Assembly: GCA_007026445.1 (NCBI GenBank)
Contig: VDMD01000003.1
Coordinates: 1,302,001 to 1,366,000, forward strand
Reading direction: 5' to 3'
Origin: Schizophyllum amplum
Taxonomy: Eukaryota > Basidiomycota > Agaricomycetes > Agaricales > Schizophyllaceae
Length of the DNA stretch: 64,000 nt
Both the position numbers and the translations under genes were made by a program. Each line of letters starts with the position of its first letter. Within the stretch, counting starts at the first letter, position 1. A model generated the notes under the pieces. That model was not told the origin of the DNA. It was given only the letters and a program-made list of their open reading frames with translations, and did not search any database. Shown here one piece after another: positions 47,001 to 58,580 of the stretch.

Positions 47001-47319
47001 ATATCTGTAGAGCCCGCTGCAGCTCCTCGTCCTCCGTCTCGCCAGCTGTCAGGTCGATCACATTCGGCGCCGCGGTCTGCCGCAGCGGTGTTGGGGTGAA
47101 GGGGGCGCTGCTATGCGCGCTAGTGGACGCCGTCTCGACGTGTTGGACCTCGGCATCGCTGGAGACCGCGCTGAAGATGATGTCGACGGCCTTGGTGATG
47201 TCGCCACCAGTCTGCCGCAGGACCTCGAGTCCGCGCGCCGAATCCAGATCGCCACCCATGAGCTCATTGAGCTGCTGGTACTTAGCATACTCCTCCGGCG
47301 TCGGTTGATACACAGTCAT
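44075..47319 (-). CDS. UBA-UIM-USP protein (USP25/28-like layout), predicted catalytically inactive
   Basis: Starts at ATG 47319 (MTVYQPTPEEYAKYQQLNEL). Order: a UBA-like helix bundle (GLEVLRQTGGDITKAVDIIF), a first UIM-like helix (DEELQRALQIS), a second after an intron (NNEDRALQDVLAASYQDS), then a ubiquitin-specific-protease fold. Splicing by GT/AG signals gives PVSVRVEPSSLAYTTAVLHA then LFFTPQVRQVISKLRP. Against the USP Cys box (GNTCYMNSVLQALF) the cysteine position is alanine. The His-box region reads DLRAVIVHTGMPGRKSVYTY, with serine where GHY would put the histidine. The final strand VDEATVLTDPTGMQLGAGP with LLLIYSRA is typical USP. A low-complexity tail (RDASMGR, HTMSPTHTMSPAQ) ends at 44075. 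About ten exons. It probably binds ubiquitin without cleaving it. Confidence 0.82.
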
Positions 47320-47579
47320 GGTGGCAGTAGTCTCGCGTCGTCAAAGTGTACTAGATGGTCAGAACGAAAGTGCAGGACGCGCCAAGGATCCGTGACGCCG
47401 AGCGCGTACATTCCTTTTTGGGAATAAAAGAAACCCCACGTTCCACTGTTCCGCGCCTACCGCTCGCAATATCAGAAGAAGAAAAGCAGAGATGATATAC
47501 CACAACTCGAATACACTTTCACAATCACATAAGTAATGTTACATCCAGAGCAAGCACCCCTCAGAGTCCAGCCACCGCC
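47320..47579. other. short intergenic region
   Basis: Both flanking genes are on the minus strand, so this is the promoter of the USP-like gene and the 3' end of the Sds3-like gene. Nothing else seen. Confidence 0.4.
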
Positions 47580-50500
47580 TCACGAATTGGGTATCGACAC
47601 CGGCGGCAGCCTCTCCTTGTCTACTGATATCTTCTCGGGCCCCATTATCGGTCCCAGCGACGTCGGCGGCGGCAGCACTGGCCTCGCGGACGGAGGCGCC
47701 GCGGGGCCAGCCAAAGGCGGCAGCGCCGGACCACTGAGCCCTGCTGCTGGGCCACTCAGCCCAACTGCGGGGCCGCTCAACGGCGACGCCATGCCTCCCG
47801 CAGGAGTAGACATGCCCCCGGGACCCAGTGGCGGCGCCATGGCACCCATCGACGATGGCATACCAGGCCCCGATGGCGGTAGCATACCACCCGCGACTCT
47901 ATGTGGCGATCCCGGCGCCGTCGATGGATGATACGGTGACCGCCCCACCCCAGCATGCGACGGCGACCTCCCCATGCCCCCATTCGACGGGCTCCGAGAG
48001 TGCGATGAGCGCGGGCGCTCCGTAGGAGGCAAGATCATGCGGGACCGCGATGGAGAGAGTATGCCTCCAGATGCGGACCCCTGCCGCGAGTGTTGCTGCG
48101 ACACCGGGCGCGATGAAGGACGATCCATAGACGGGCCGGCTGCGCGATCCATGGGGCCGCCCTGACGTTCCATAGGCCCACCCTGACGCTCCAAAGGACC
48201 ACCCTGGCGATCCAGAGGGCCTCCGGAGCGCTCAATCCCAGTCGAACGATCAATAGGCGGACGCTCCGGAGGGAGAGGCCCCGCAAATCGCGCGGCGGGT
48301 CCCATCGTACCGGGACTCGGCAGAGACGGCGAGGCGCGCATCTCTGCTTCGCGCGCCCACGACGAGCCTGGCCTTGACGAGTCGGAAGCCGCCTTCGACG
48401 AGGACGGCACAGCGAAGGGCATCGCCATCGGCGGGCGGTCTCTGTCCATTGGCGGACGGTCTCTATCCGACGGCACGCGCTCCCTCTCCATCGCTGCCCG
48501 ATCCCTGTCCATCGGCACACGTTCACGGTCCATCGGCATGCGTTCCCTGTCCATCGGCACACGTTCACGGTCCATAAGCATCCGATCGCGGTCCTCCGGC
48601 GAGCCGCTGGGAGGCTGCCGCATGCCCTTGGACGACGACGCAGAATGGCTGCGTGCGTCCACAGCAGAGTGGCTACGAACATCAACACCAGGATGACCGC
48701 GCGCATCCACAGAATGGCTACGAGCGTCGACAGCAGAGTGGCTACGGGCATCGACAGAATGGCCGCGCGCCGCGCCTGGCGGCGACGCGCTATGCATCTG
48801 CGCGGATGCCAGGTTAATGACCTCCGCCCTGTCGAACTTGGCGTCCCCTTGCCGGTCGAACTTAACGTCCGCCTGTCTATCGAATTTCGCGTCCGGCTGC
48901 CTATCGTAGTCCCTCGGAGGGCGCGGCCCCGGGCTCATCGCCTGCCCCTGCGTCGGCGGATGCCTATGCACAATATGATGATGGTGCGGGCGATGGTGGT
49001 GGTGGTGCGGATGCACGTGAGGATGGTGGTGAATATGTCCCGGCGGCGCATTCGGATGTCCTCCAGGCGCGTTCGGATGACCGGGAGCGTTCGGATGACC
49101 AGGCGCATTGGGATGTCCAGGTGCGCTCGAATGCCCTGGTGCGTTTGGATGTCCTGGCGCGCCCGGCTGCCCAGCAAGACTGCGATGTTGTTGCTGTTGC
49201 TGCATCATGATTTGCTGCTCGCGCTCCTTCTCCCCGCGGTAGCGCTCCGCCTCCAATTCCATGGACATGCGCTCTCGCTTGTCGCGCTCGCGTTCTTTAT
49301 CATGCAGCAGCCTGTCCTTGTCGTGCTGGAGCAACCGTTCCTTGTCATGCTGCAGCAGCCGCTCCTCCTCCTCCCACGCACCGCCGCCGCCCGCCGCCCA
49401 CGACGGCACGCCGCCCATGCGCGGGCTCATTGAGCGACGGCCGCTGCCGAAGTAGCCCTGGCGGGAAGATGGGCGCGCCATGTTGACCTCCCGCCCCATG
49501 TTGACCTCTCGAGACATGTTGATCTTGCCAGTTATAGGCGGCGGCATCCCGGCAGGGCCCTCGTTGTATACATTGATGTTCTGCATGAGCCCGATGCTCA
49601 TCCCGCCGCCGAGGCCCATCATGCCGTCGCTGATGACCCCGAAGGCATTTGAGCTGCCGCCTGGGACAATCATGCGACCGCCGCCGGGAGCGTAGTCAAT
49701 ATTCACACTGCGGCGTGTCGTGACACCGGTGTTGTTGGCCTGCGAATGCGCCTGGAGGTAGCGAAGGTCGTTCTCGATATCCATCTGGTTGAGGCGTGGG
49801 AGCTCCGGGTACGAGGAAGAGCTGGGTAGGATGGGGGTCGCGGAGGGCTGGCTGGCGTGTCTAGAACGCTTGCGCTTATTGGTGATTGCGTTGTTGGGGG
49901 TGGACGACTCAATAATCTTGCGCAGGGAGGACACGCTGGGCTGGCCGACCTCAGGGGGTGGCAAGGGTATACGGCGAGCTAAAAGAAAAGATTTGAGTAC
50001 GTTCTTCATGATTCGACAAACTACGCACCAGGAGGCGGACGCTCATAAGCGCGTCGTTCTCTCTCCAATTTGCGACGCTTGCGGTTTGACTCGGATATCA
50101 TGTCCGTCTGCAGTTGGTCGCGTTCGAACTGTTGATGGGTGCTCAACATTCAATCAACTATGAGATGGACCGATATCCTCACCTGCCACCAGCTCCATAT
50201 CGCCATCTCATCGTGCGCACGTTTCCTCTGGACGTTCTGCGTCTCCACCGTCCGACGCGCTTCGGCCAATGTCATCCGGGTGTCGCGCCGCTTGGTTAGT
50301 TCAGTTTGCATGTAGAGCATTTCGGGGTGCGAGCCTGATATACATGTCAGTATCTGAAGGAGTGAGAATTTAATCATGCGCACCGTCATTCACAAGAGCC
50401 TCTTCCCATGCCAAAGACTCCATCTTCTCCACGTAGACGCGTTCACGGAGCATGGCAAATTTCAGCTCTATGATGGCGAGGGTGTCGAGAGCCTCGGCGC

Positions 50501-51797
50501 GGTGGGCGGGTTGTATTTCTGTCTCGTCTTCTTGGTCCTGTTCGAGCCCTTCGTCCTCGGCGCCACTGGCAGCATCGGGTGAGCCTTCGCGGGACAAATC
50601 TTGAGCAGACGCGGCGGGTTTGATGATGCGAGACCTAGAGGATAGTTAGCATATGCACTCGAGTGGAGAGCGCGTAGCTGCGCACCTCCTGCCCTCCTTC
50701 ACGGGGGCGTCGTCAACGGGTGCCTTCTTGGACGCGGGCTTCGTGGCGACGGGCGACGCGGGCTTCACGACGGGAAGGTCGTCCTCGTCGATATCCATAT
50801 CCATGTCGTCGTCCTTGCCTTTGTCTTTGGCGTCGTCGTCATCCTCGTCCTCTTTTTCCGCCTCGTCGTCTTCCTCGTCGCTGTCGCCATCTTCCATGAG
50901 AGTAGTGCCGACGACGGTGGAGCCGGCCATGATTGACGAGGCGGCCATGAGGGGCGCAGGGCGCGACACGTTGACGTCGATGTCGTCCTCGTTGTCGGTC
51001 TCTTCCCCCTCCTCAATTTCGCCCTCCTCAATCTCGTCCTCGTCCTCCGACTCGACGATCTTGGACGGCTGTCGCGGGGCCTCATTGAGCGCCACCTGCC
51101 GCTTCTCGATCTCCTGACGGAGGAACTCGTCCGCGTTGGTCGCCGGGGGCGGCGGCGGGGGCAGGGTCTGCTGTGGCGGCGGCGCGCGGTCATCTTCCTC
51201 GGGCTCCGGCTCGTCGCGCTCGTCGACCTCGCCCTCCTCCTCTTCCTCTTCTTCGACGTGTTCGCCCTCTTCACCTTCCTCCTCGTCATCGTTCTTGGTC
51301 GCCCAGCCCCACATCGGCGCGGGGACAATGGAGTTGCGTTTCTTGCTGCGGGGGCGCGATGCGCGGGCGCGGAGGGCAAGCTTGTCTTTCGCCCGATCGC
51401 TTTCCTTTCCGGAGGACTTCGCCGAGTCGTCGTCGCCCGCATCCTCGTCTATCCGCATCCTATCGTCGTCGTCGCCCTTGCCGTTTGCCTGCTCCTCCTC
51501 GGTCTCGTAGTCCTCATCGTCAGCGCGTGGGCGCGAGCGCGACGTGGGCTTGGCAGTCGCTGCCGATGACTGCTGCGCAAGCGCCTTCTTCTTCTTTGAG
51601 TGCGAGCGGCGGTCCTGCTCATCCTCGGTGAGCTCGGACAGCTCGGAGTCGTTGTCGGCGGCCTTGGCGTGCGGCGCGCCTGATGACGCGGGGCCATCGC
51701 GGTCTTTAGCGTGGATCATCGCGAGCAGCTTGGCGGACGGCTCTGGAGATGGCGACGGTGAGCTGAGCGGCGGCGAAGACAGCGCGGAGCCCGCCAT
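47580..51797 (-). CDS. Sds3/Dep1-family subunit of Rpd3L-type histone deacetylase complex, with very long C-terminus
   Basis: Starts at ATG 51797 (MAGSALSSPPLSSPSPSPEP). The first exon encodes ~380 residues of acidic/Ser/Lys-rich sequence (DEEEGEEGEHVEEEEEEEGE). Splicing GGCAGGAG|GTGCGC...CTCTAG gives KEGRRSRIIKPAASAQDLSR, then the Sds3 core across several exons: ALDTLAIIELKFAMLRERVY, EKMESLAWEEALVNDGAHPE, MLYMQTELTKRRDTRMTLAE and RKRAHDEMAIWSWW. This is the coiled-coil Sin3-binding region that assembles Rpd3L-type complexes. The last exon (47580-about 49980) adds ~800 residues not found in short Sds3 proteins: a folded-looking N-terminal part (RKIIESSTPNNAITNKRKRS; LPRLNQMDIENDLRYLQAHS), His-rich runs, MDRER and VDARSHS repeats and Pro/Gly sequence. 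Nuclear. No alternative start or break is seen in the long exon. Confidence 0.78.
48420..49150 (-). repeat. coding low-complexity repeats (MDRER, VDARSHS, APGHPN, poly-His)
   Basis: In the Sds3-like C-terminus, three repeat types occur in order of translation: APGHPN units leading into HHHPHVHPHHHHHRPHHHH, then VDARSHS units, then at least ten MDRER/MDRDR units with an 18-24 bp period. Confidence 0.8.
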
Positions 51798-53276
51798 GAT
51801 GGCGCGGTGAGAAAAGGGAAACAAGGAAAAGAGGTCACCGGACAAGGTTTGCGAAATGTAATCTAATCTTATCGCTTGCCTTTGTTTGCTCTTAATTTGC
51901 TCCCGTTATGCGCTGCACGAGCGTAGCCACAATATACAATGCATATATGCGGTGTATTCCTCTTCTATACGGTGTATACTATGTCATGGTCTACGTACGT
52001 CCAGAAAGATAACCAGCTTCTATTGGCTTGCAACGTTCTGTGTATGGCAGTCTTGTCCGAACGGCCAGATCAGTGATTACCGGTGACGAGGAGGGGATCA
52101 CTAGTTCACTGGCGGCGCGGCGAGTGATTTTCTGCGCTCACTGGTGATCGCTGGGGGTCACTGGACATCACTAGTGGTCACTCTGGCGCGTCCGGGCCTC
52201 TGGCCGAGCTGCAACATTTCTGAGCCTGCATGTGGCTCATATGCATTGAACCCCGCGCGTCCACTGGCAGAGTCCACATATATACAACTAGGCAGTAGTC
52301 TCTCTCGCGCCGCAAATCACTCACACAACGCGAGGTGCCACACGATACGAGCAATCGCATAGAACCCCGTGGAGACTATGAAGTCCGAGATTGCCAAAGA
52401 CCTGTAGGAACGTCAAATCTCAGGCGCACTTCCCGCATCGCGCATACGCACCTTGTCGCCTAGGTAAGTTGTTCTCGTCTCGCTGCTCAAAGATGCCCCC
52501 ACTCAGAGTACGAGGGCTCGACAAATGGCGACAAAACAATGAGCTCGTTCCTTGCCAGGCTAACCACCCGGCACGCCAGCCTTCCAGAGTATCTCGGGTC
52601 GAAAATCGCGGACAATGCAATGTAGACGTACGTTCTGCTTCTCTGGTCAATCGACAAGGTCGATGGGCTCGCCTGATGACATGCGCTTGACGGATGCTGG
52701 GTAGATGCGCCCGAAAGGCACATTTATGGCGACGTTCTGCTGGTTCGGTGAGTACACTGCCGTCCGTTGCTTGCCGTCTACTCACCCATGTTTTGACAGC
52801 CATAAGATGTTTGCCACGGAACGAAAGCTCGAGCGATTTGTGGAGGTGGTAACTGCTCGACCTGTACGCAGGAGCGCCACTTGAGCGGAGCATATCTGCG
52901 CACTCACCTTGTCCCGTTTCTTCCGCATGCCCAATAATATTGAGCGAGCAGACATCGAGGGGCCGGCGCTCCCAGCTGAGCGACAATGAATCGGTCAGGA
53001 AGCGGCTTGCTTTCGCTTCGAGGTACTTACGCACGCGGCCACCAGGTCGTCGACGGGGCATGCCTTGTGCAGTGGCGCCGCTCTTCTCACTGACCTTTCC
53101 AGGACCTTTCCCCCCGTCAATCTGTGAGAAGAGTCTGACTTGTGAGCACCGCATGCCTCTCCTACTTCCTGTTCCGGGTCTTTTCCGACAAGTATGCTGA
53201 CGATTTATCACGCTTTCCAGTCCCTGAGGGAGCTCTTTCCCGCCCGACTTCGTGGGCGATGGCGAGGAACATTGGA
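51798..53276. other. gene-poor region, ~1.5 kb
   Basis: Sds3-like promoter on the left. Around 52080-52190 the words TCACTGG and TCACTAG recur several times on both strands. A minus-strand frame (52420-53346) has splice-like signals and pieces such as LELSFRGKHLMAVKTW, but no start, family or consistent frame could be established, so no gene is called. Confidence 0.35.
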
Positions 53277-53545
53277 CTTGCAACATTCGAGGATCTCCTT
53301 GCCGCGCTCGCCGACGTTTCCGACAGCGGGGATCCCGTGTTGTCACCGAAGCTACAGGAAGTCGAGCTCAGCGGGTGCGGTCACTATCGGGGCGAGTCGG
53401 TGCTGAAGATGGTCGAAGCGCGTCGATTGGCTGGCCGTCCATTGCGAGCCTATCGCGAACCCTGGGCGTCGATATGGCGTCCTTCGGACTGATCGACGTC
53501 TTAGAGCGACTGCGTGCGCTGATGCCCGACTTCATCGGCTCAGAC
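53277..53545 (+). pseudogene. truncated copy of the F-box gene 3' end, inverted tail-to-tail
   Basis: Reads PKLQEVELSGCGHYRGESVL and KMVEARRLAGRPLR, then after a frameshift VDMASFGLIDVLERLRALMP and DFIGSD. This parallels the C-terminus of the neighbouring F-box protein (PKLEELELGGHGCYHGRAVV; DMVEARRACGRPLR; VDMDHFGGLEVIDQLRELVP; EFVGPD). The upstream F-box and most leucine-rich sequence are absent, the stop after the last conserved residue is lost, and one frameshift lies near 53440-53470. It converges on the intact gene, separated by about 110 bp. Confidence 0.75.
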
Positions 53546-53653
53546 CGGAAGTCGAACTGTATTGTAAATATGTCTATTGTTCCCTACTGGACCCTACTTC
53601 AAGTTCGTACTCCTTCAACGGATTGATGACTACATAACCATGGCTACGATTTC

Positions 53654-55278
53654 TTAGTCGGGCCCAACAAACTCAGGGACCAGCTCGCGCAGCTGGTCAA
53701 TGACCTCAAGCCCTCCAAAGTGATCCATATCGACGAGGAGCAGGTCCAAGTCCAAAGACCGCAACGGCCGCCCACACGCACGACGCGCCTCCACCATGTC
53801 CACCACCGCCCGGCCGTGATAGCACCCGTGTCCTCCGAGCTCGAGCTCCTCGAGCTTCGGCCAGACCACTGGCTCGCCGGCCGACACTGCTGCGAACGAG
53901 GCGAGAGCGTCGTCTGTGAGGGGCACGTCCCGGCGCGAGAGGACGGCGACGGTGCGCGCGTCGCTCAGCGAGGTGGCGTACACGTGCTCGCTCGCGGGCG
54001 GATATCTGAGCACGAGCTCAGTTATGGGCCGCTGCGAGCGTTCGATGAAGGTTGAGAGATAGGGCAGAGTGTATGAGTGGACGATTTTGGGATCCCAAAA
54101 GAGCGATAGCGAAGTCAGCGACGGTGCGGTGATGTAGTCCAGCATCCTCGAGTCTCCTCCGCCGTCAACGTTATTGATGCGCAGCGTCTGTAGATGCCGA
54201 GGTGCGGCTGCGATGCGCGCCGGACTAGGCAGTCCACGTAGGGGGAGGTCGTCGTGCGTCCACTCCACGACGTTTGTGCACAGACTAAGTGCGGCCAGCG
54301 CGGGAATGTAGTTCGATATGGTATGTAATACGCGCACATTCGCCCAGGGGAGTGACGGGATGACGCTTAGGTGATATCGATTCCTCAGCACCACAGTCCG
54401 CAGAGCTGGTGTCGTCAAGAAGACAGTCTCCAGTGCCGAACTCCTGTACATCACTGAGACCTCGATGTCCAGCGTGTGCAGCTGCGAGTAGGGGCGGCAC
54501 CTGAGCGCTTTATAGGGAATGTGGTCGCTCAAGTGAAGAGCTCCCCACTGATCTGTGTACTGTGCGAAAACCGACAATACACTCGGTCCGGGTTGTTCGA
54601 CCATCTCGGTCCGTACCATCCTGTCGATCCTGGACAATGACGGGGCAAAGCTGATTAGCTGTGATGACGGCAGCCCTTTCATAGCCCGGAAGCACACGTC
54701 GAAGTATCGTAACATCGTTTGGAATCGTCCATGAGCGTGACCCAGTGCGAGATCGCCCGCGGTTGGCCAGCAGATATTTGTCCAGATTTTTGGATTGCTG
54801 TACATGATGTCTGCGTTGGCTATGATCAAAATGACACCAGAACAGTCACCCCAACAGTGTACGCACCGCGCCATAGACTGCAGACTTCGCTGATATCTAC
54901 AGGCATACAGTGAAAGGGTCCAGCGACCTGATCTCTGCAACTCCAGTCGAATATAAGGAGAAGCAGTTCCACTGGCAATCGTCGTATAGGTGCGAGACAG
55001 TTGCGCTGTCTTGCCACAATGCTTTTCAGTTCCGACTGCAGGCCTTCAAGCGCCTTGACGGATGTTTTGAGGGCTAGGATTTCGAGTTGGACGCGCTTGG
55101 TGTATTCTTCAGTTTTTTGTATAAACGCTTGTATAGTCCGCGTTTCCTGAACAGAGGGGAAGCGGCCCACCGTCGCAAGGGAGTTGGCTGGCACGTTGAC
55201 CTCGAATCCGACATTGTGCTGGCAATGTGGACATATCGTCACATTTCTCGATAGCTTCGAGAACTCGGGTTGTTCCAT
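53654..55278 (-). CDS. F-box protein with leucine-rich C-terminal region
   Basis: Exons 55278-54867 and 54810-53654, with a 56-bp GTGCGT...GCAG intron, give 1569 nt (522 aa). An upstream in-frame ATG at 55305 would add nine residues. Order: a CPHCQHNVGFEV segment with two Cys, a coiled-coil (VQLEILALKTSVKALEGLQS), the F-box PIRRLPVELLLLIFDW, the typical VCSLWRDIMYSNPKIW interrupted by the intron, and a C-terminal half of leucine-rich strands (LQTLRINNVDGGGD; ITAPSLTSLSLFW; WPKLEELELGGHGC) to LREVVPEF-like ending LRELVPEFVGPD. Such proteins are expected to pair with Skp1 in SCF ubiquitin ligases; the family is greatly expanded in Agaricomycetes. Target unknown. Confidence 0.85.
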
Positions 55279-56306
55279 CGTCGGATGAGTTTGGCTGTAG
55301 CACATGAGGGGAGCAGGCAGGGAGCAGGAGGCAGCTGGGTCCTGGGAGGCAGCACGCGCGCTTTGACGCGCGTGATGATACGTGACATATCATGTCACGG
55401 GATGTGACGCGGTTGCTGCCGTCCATTCCCGATTGCCGCTCATTCACACGTCTACATACACGAGCAGGACAGCTCGTTACCACAGGCCTGGCCTAGTTGT
55501 AGCGAATCGCACCGACTGATTCGTGAGGAAGAGTCGCAAGGCAGAAAGAGCTTGCGAGCGCCGGACTGGGCACTTGTCAAAGCGGTGACTCGCACGTGGT
55601 GATCCCCAGTCCAGGGGCCGTCGCGCCCCCGTTATCCAAGGACTTTGAGGCACCCAAAGACCTCCCCAGAAATTCACGCCGTCTATGAGGGCAACGGAAG
55701 TCAGAAACGGGCGCGCAACGCCTTTCGATGGCCTTGCCACCCAGCCTGATGTCAAAGCGGCTGCTTAGTCGGCGCACGATTTCAGAACCGCGGTTGCGGG
55801 ACACCACTCGTAAAACGGTACATTGGGGCAAGAGCTGGACAACAGGAGCATCGCCCCAGGGCCGGAGCACTCTCCAGTGTCTGCGTCAGGTCTGCGTACA
55901 CCAGTACGGCACCGGGCAGCGTCGGTTTGATTCAGGCGCAGAAACACCACTTCTCTGAGGATATCCCGAGAATTCATCCCCTTTTGACAGAAGACGAGGG
56001 CAGCTCACTGCCATCAGCGCACAAAGGACGCCTTGGTACACCGTCCGAAAAGCTTGCGAAAGCGAACGTAGGCTATGCGCCTTGTTGGGCAAGCGTGCGC
56101 AGACCAGATGGGGCTGGTACAGAAGCAAGTCAACGAGAACGATCAGAGCATCCGGACCTCAAGAAAGCAGATGAGCCTTGAGGAAGAACAAGTTGATGTT
56201 CAACTTCAACGCGACGCGAACGTCACACGCGCGCGTGACCCCGCGCCGCCGTCGCGCGCTTGACCAATCACTGCGAGGAGCCCCGCGCTCACCGCCTGCC
56301 GTCACA
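55279..56306. other. divergent intergenic region between two F-box genes
   Basis: About 1 kb. Near 55355-55425 are short palindromic words (GCGCGCTTTGACGCGCG; TGACATATCATGTCA). Several frames are open on both strands but none is protein-like with splice support. Confidence 0.4.
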
Positions 56307-57983
56307 ATGGTCTCCGCCGACAATCTGAACTTTGACGTCCTCGAGCTCATCTTCTCCTTCTTGGCGAACAAGGACCTACCCAACGTTGCGCTTGTCAGCC
56401 GCTCGTTCTACACGGCTGTCCTGCCGCGCCTCTACCGCATCCTTCCCTTCAAGCAGAGCCACGCGAAGCGGTATCCCAAGGTGTGTGTGTCCAGGGATCA
56501 TGAGCACAGACTTCTCTAATGCATAATCGCAGATCGTGTCCCCCTTCGACGCCGTGCTCGCACACCCGGGCCTTGCAGTGCATGTTCGGCAAGTAGGTGC
56601 GTCTGCCAGGTTCACCAACGACACTCTGAGCTAACTCACCTCGCCACGGATCAGATCTTCAATGCGTCCCCCTCTACAAGTCCAACCCCCACTCCGTCTT
56701 CCTGCGCGATTGCACGCGAACGCTGGCACTGTGCACCAATCTCCAAACCTTCCGATGCAGTGTCCCGTCTTTCCCGTGCTTCTTACCGTCCCTCGAGAAC
56801 AAACCGCGCTTGACCAGCATGCGGATCAACGGATTCCTCACCACAAAACAAGTGGAATTGCTACTGCAATTAACATCACTGGAATCCCTAGTTGTAGACT
56901 CGGCATCCTGGACCCTCATCGACGCGCTGCCACGATGGGCGGCTAGCCTGAAGGAGACGCTGGAGAGCTTGACGCTGTATGTGAGTGCCTTCCGCGGTCC
57001 CAGTCTATGCCGCCTGACACAAACACGCTAGGTGGCCCCAGACTTGAACGAGACGGTCCTCAAATCAACCATACTCGAGCTAACGCGCCTCCGCGCTCTG
57101 CACGTCGTAGGCTGCCAAAACATCGACCACATCGCCGTCCTTCACCTCACCGAGCACACACCCTTGCTCGAGAGCCTCGCTCTAACCGCAACAGTGCGCA
57201 TCCACCCCCCTTCGCATGTCGCATCCGCATTGACTATTTCCAGGACAGCACCTGCCCCCTCACCATTGCTAACCCTACGCTCACCCACCTCCAACACCTA
57301 GCAATTGACGGCCGGTGGCACCAGTCCCCCTCCAACATGCACACGGTGCTCGCCGCTATCATGCGCCACGTCAACGCCGCCGGGCCCCTCCTCACCTCCT
57401 TCGTCCTCCGCGTGCCCGACCGCGCGAAGACACAGCTGACGACGTCGATGCTGAAGCCCGTGCTCGATGCACACGCGGCGACGCTCCGGACACTCAGCTT
57501 CATCGACTGCGCGCTGGGACTGGACTCGGTGGCGCATATCTGCAACTTGTGCAATGTGCTGCAGAGGTTGGAGATCGGGTTTCCGGCGATGGATACGGTG
57601 AGTGGCATTCATTAACCTCGTTCCTTGTTGAATCTCAACGCCTCCTGCCAGCTCGGCCAAGTCGGCTTCACCAATACCATCGCGCGCTCCTTTTCCCTTC
57701 GCGTTCTCGTCGACCTCAGCTCTCACAGCCATGGCCCGCAGGCGCACAAGCTGACGCTTACGCCGGAGGGCGTGAAGAACTTTATGAGCAACGTGCGCAA
57801 TTTGCGGACAATTATCACGGATGGGAGGGTTTGGACGGTGAGTGGTTGGCAGAGTAGAGGGAGGGGGCGGGGCTGACGATCACCTCGCAGGGCCAGCGAA
57901 ACGCGGTGGGAGAGATGGAGGTGTCGTTCGAACGGCATGCATTGAGGCAGAGTATGCATTGGTTTATGCCAAGAAAGTACTGA
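56307..57983 (+). CDS. F-box protein, second gene
   Basis: Starts at ATG 56307 (MVSADNLNFDVLELIFSFLA, then NKDLPNVALVSRSFYTAVLP and RLYRIL), a classic F-box at the N-terminus. Introns follow at short intervals: exons give VSPFDAVLAHPGLAVHVRQ, CTNLQTFRCSVPSFPCFLPS, RLTSMRINGFLTTKQVELLL, TILELTRLRALHVVGCQNID, TLTHLQHLAIDGRWHQSPSN, TLRTLSFIDCALGLDSVAHI and VLQRLEIGFPAMDT, the LxxLxL spacing of leucine-rich strands. The last exons give KNFMSNVRNLRTIITDGRVW, then GQRNAVGEMEVSFERHALRQ and SMHWFMPRKY with TGA at 57981-57983. About seven exons. Expected SCF-ligase substrate adaptor. It is not a close copy of the F-box gene to its left, which carries an extra N-terminal coiled coil. Confidence 0.83.
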
Positions 57984-58580
57984 AGGGAGTTTCGCTTGCT
58001 GCAATGGTCTCCCCGTGCGCTCCCCTACCACTCCGTATGCTTGGCGTATGCATCGACTACCTAACGACTACTTAAGTACCCCAAGTGTGAGGAGGGCGCC
58101 CGGTCACGTTTGTCAAGGGCTGTCCTCCTGAATCAGATGCCTCGAGGCGTCGATGGGGAGCAAGTCGGGATGCGTCGGCGTCTTGACAGTTTTTGGAAGA
58201 GTATGCAGGAGCTCTAAGCGCCCGTGGGCCGTCTGTAGTACATACGGATGCGCGAGTACGTCTATCGGGCGTAAAAAGCAGGTTGAACATATGGGACGGA
58301 GTTGACCAGGGAGGTTTGCCACGTGGGATCTTGCACCCCTGAGCGTTGTGTGCTCATGATCATGACGGCAAGACTCAGGTTTAGCCAATTACTTTCCAGC
58401 CTTGCTGCCTTACCCGTCGTGCGCTCCACGCTTTGCTTTTTGTCCTTCAAACACGAATCAGGCCTGCGCCCATGACAGCAGCGACGCCCAGCACACAACA
58501 AGCGTAAGAAGCAAGACTCGCAAGCACCACGTTTCTGGACATACAGCAACCTCGGGTCTAGCGCCATCTAGCGCCCAACC
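57984..58580. other. intergenic, no gene seen
   Basis: 3' end of the F-box gene and promoter of the Ldb17-like gene. No repeat seen. Confidence 0.4.

Noticed and set aside
52420..53346. 308-codon minus-strand frame
   Set aside because: Composition is basic and repetitive, partial splice signals lead to conflicting frames, and part of it overlaps the F-box relic on the opposite strand.
53142..53492. Complete plus-strand gene next to the F-box gene
   Set aside because: Only the C-terminal part of the F-box protein is matched and the match changes frame, so a pseudogene is the simpler reading.
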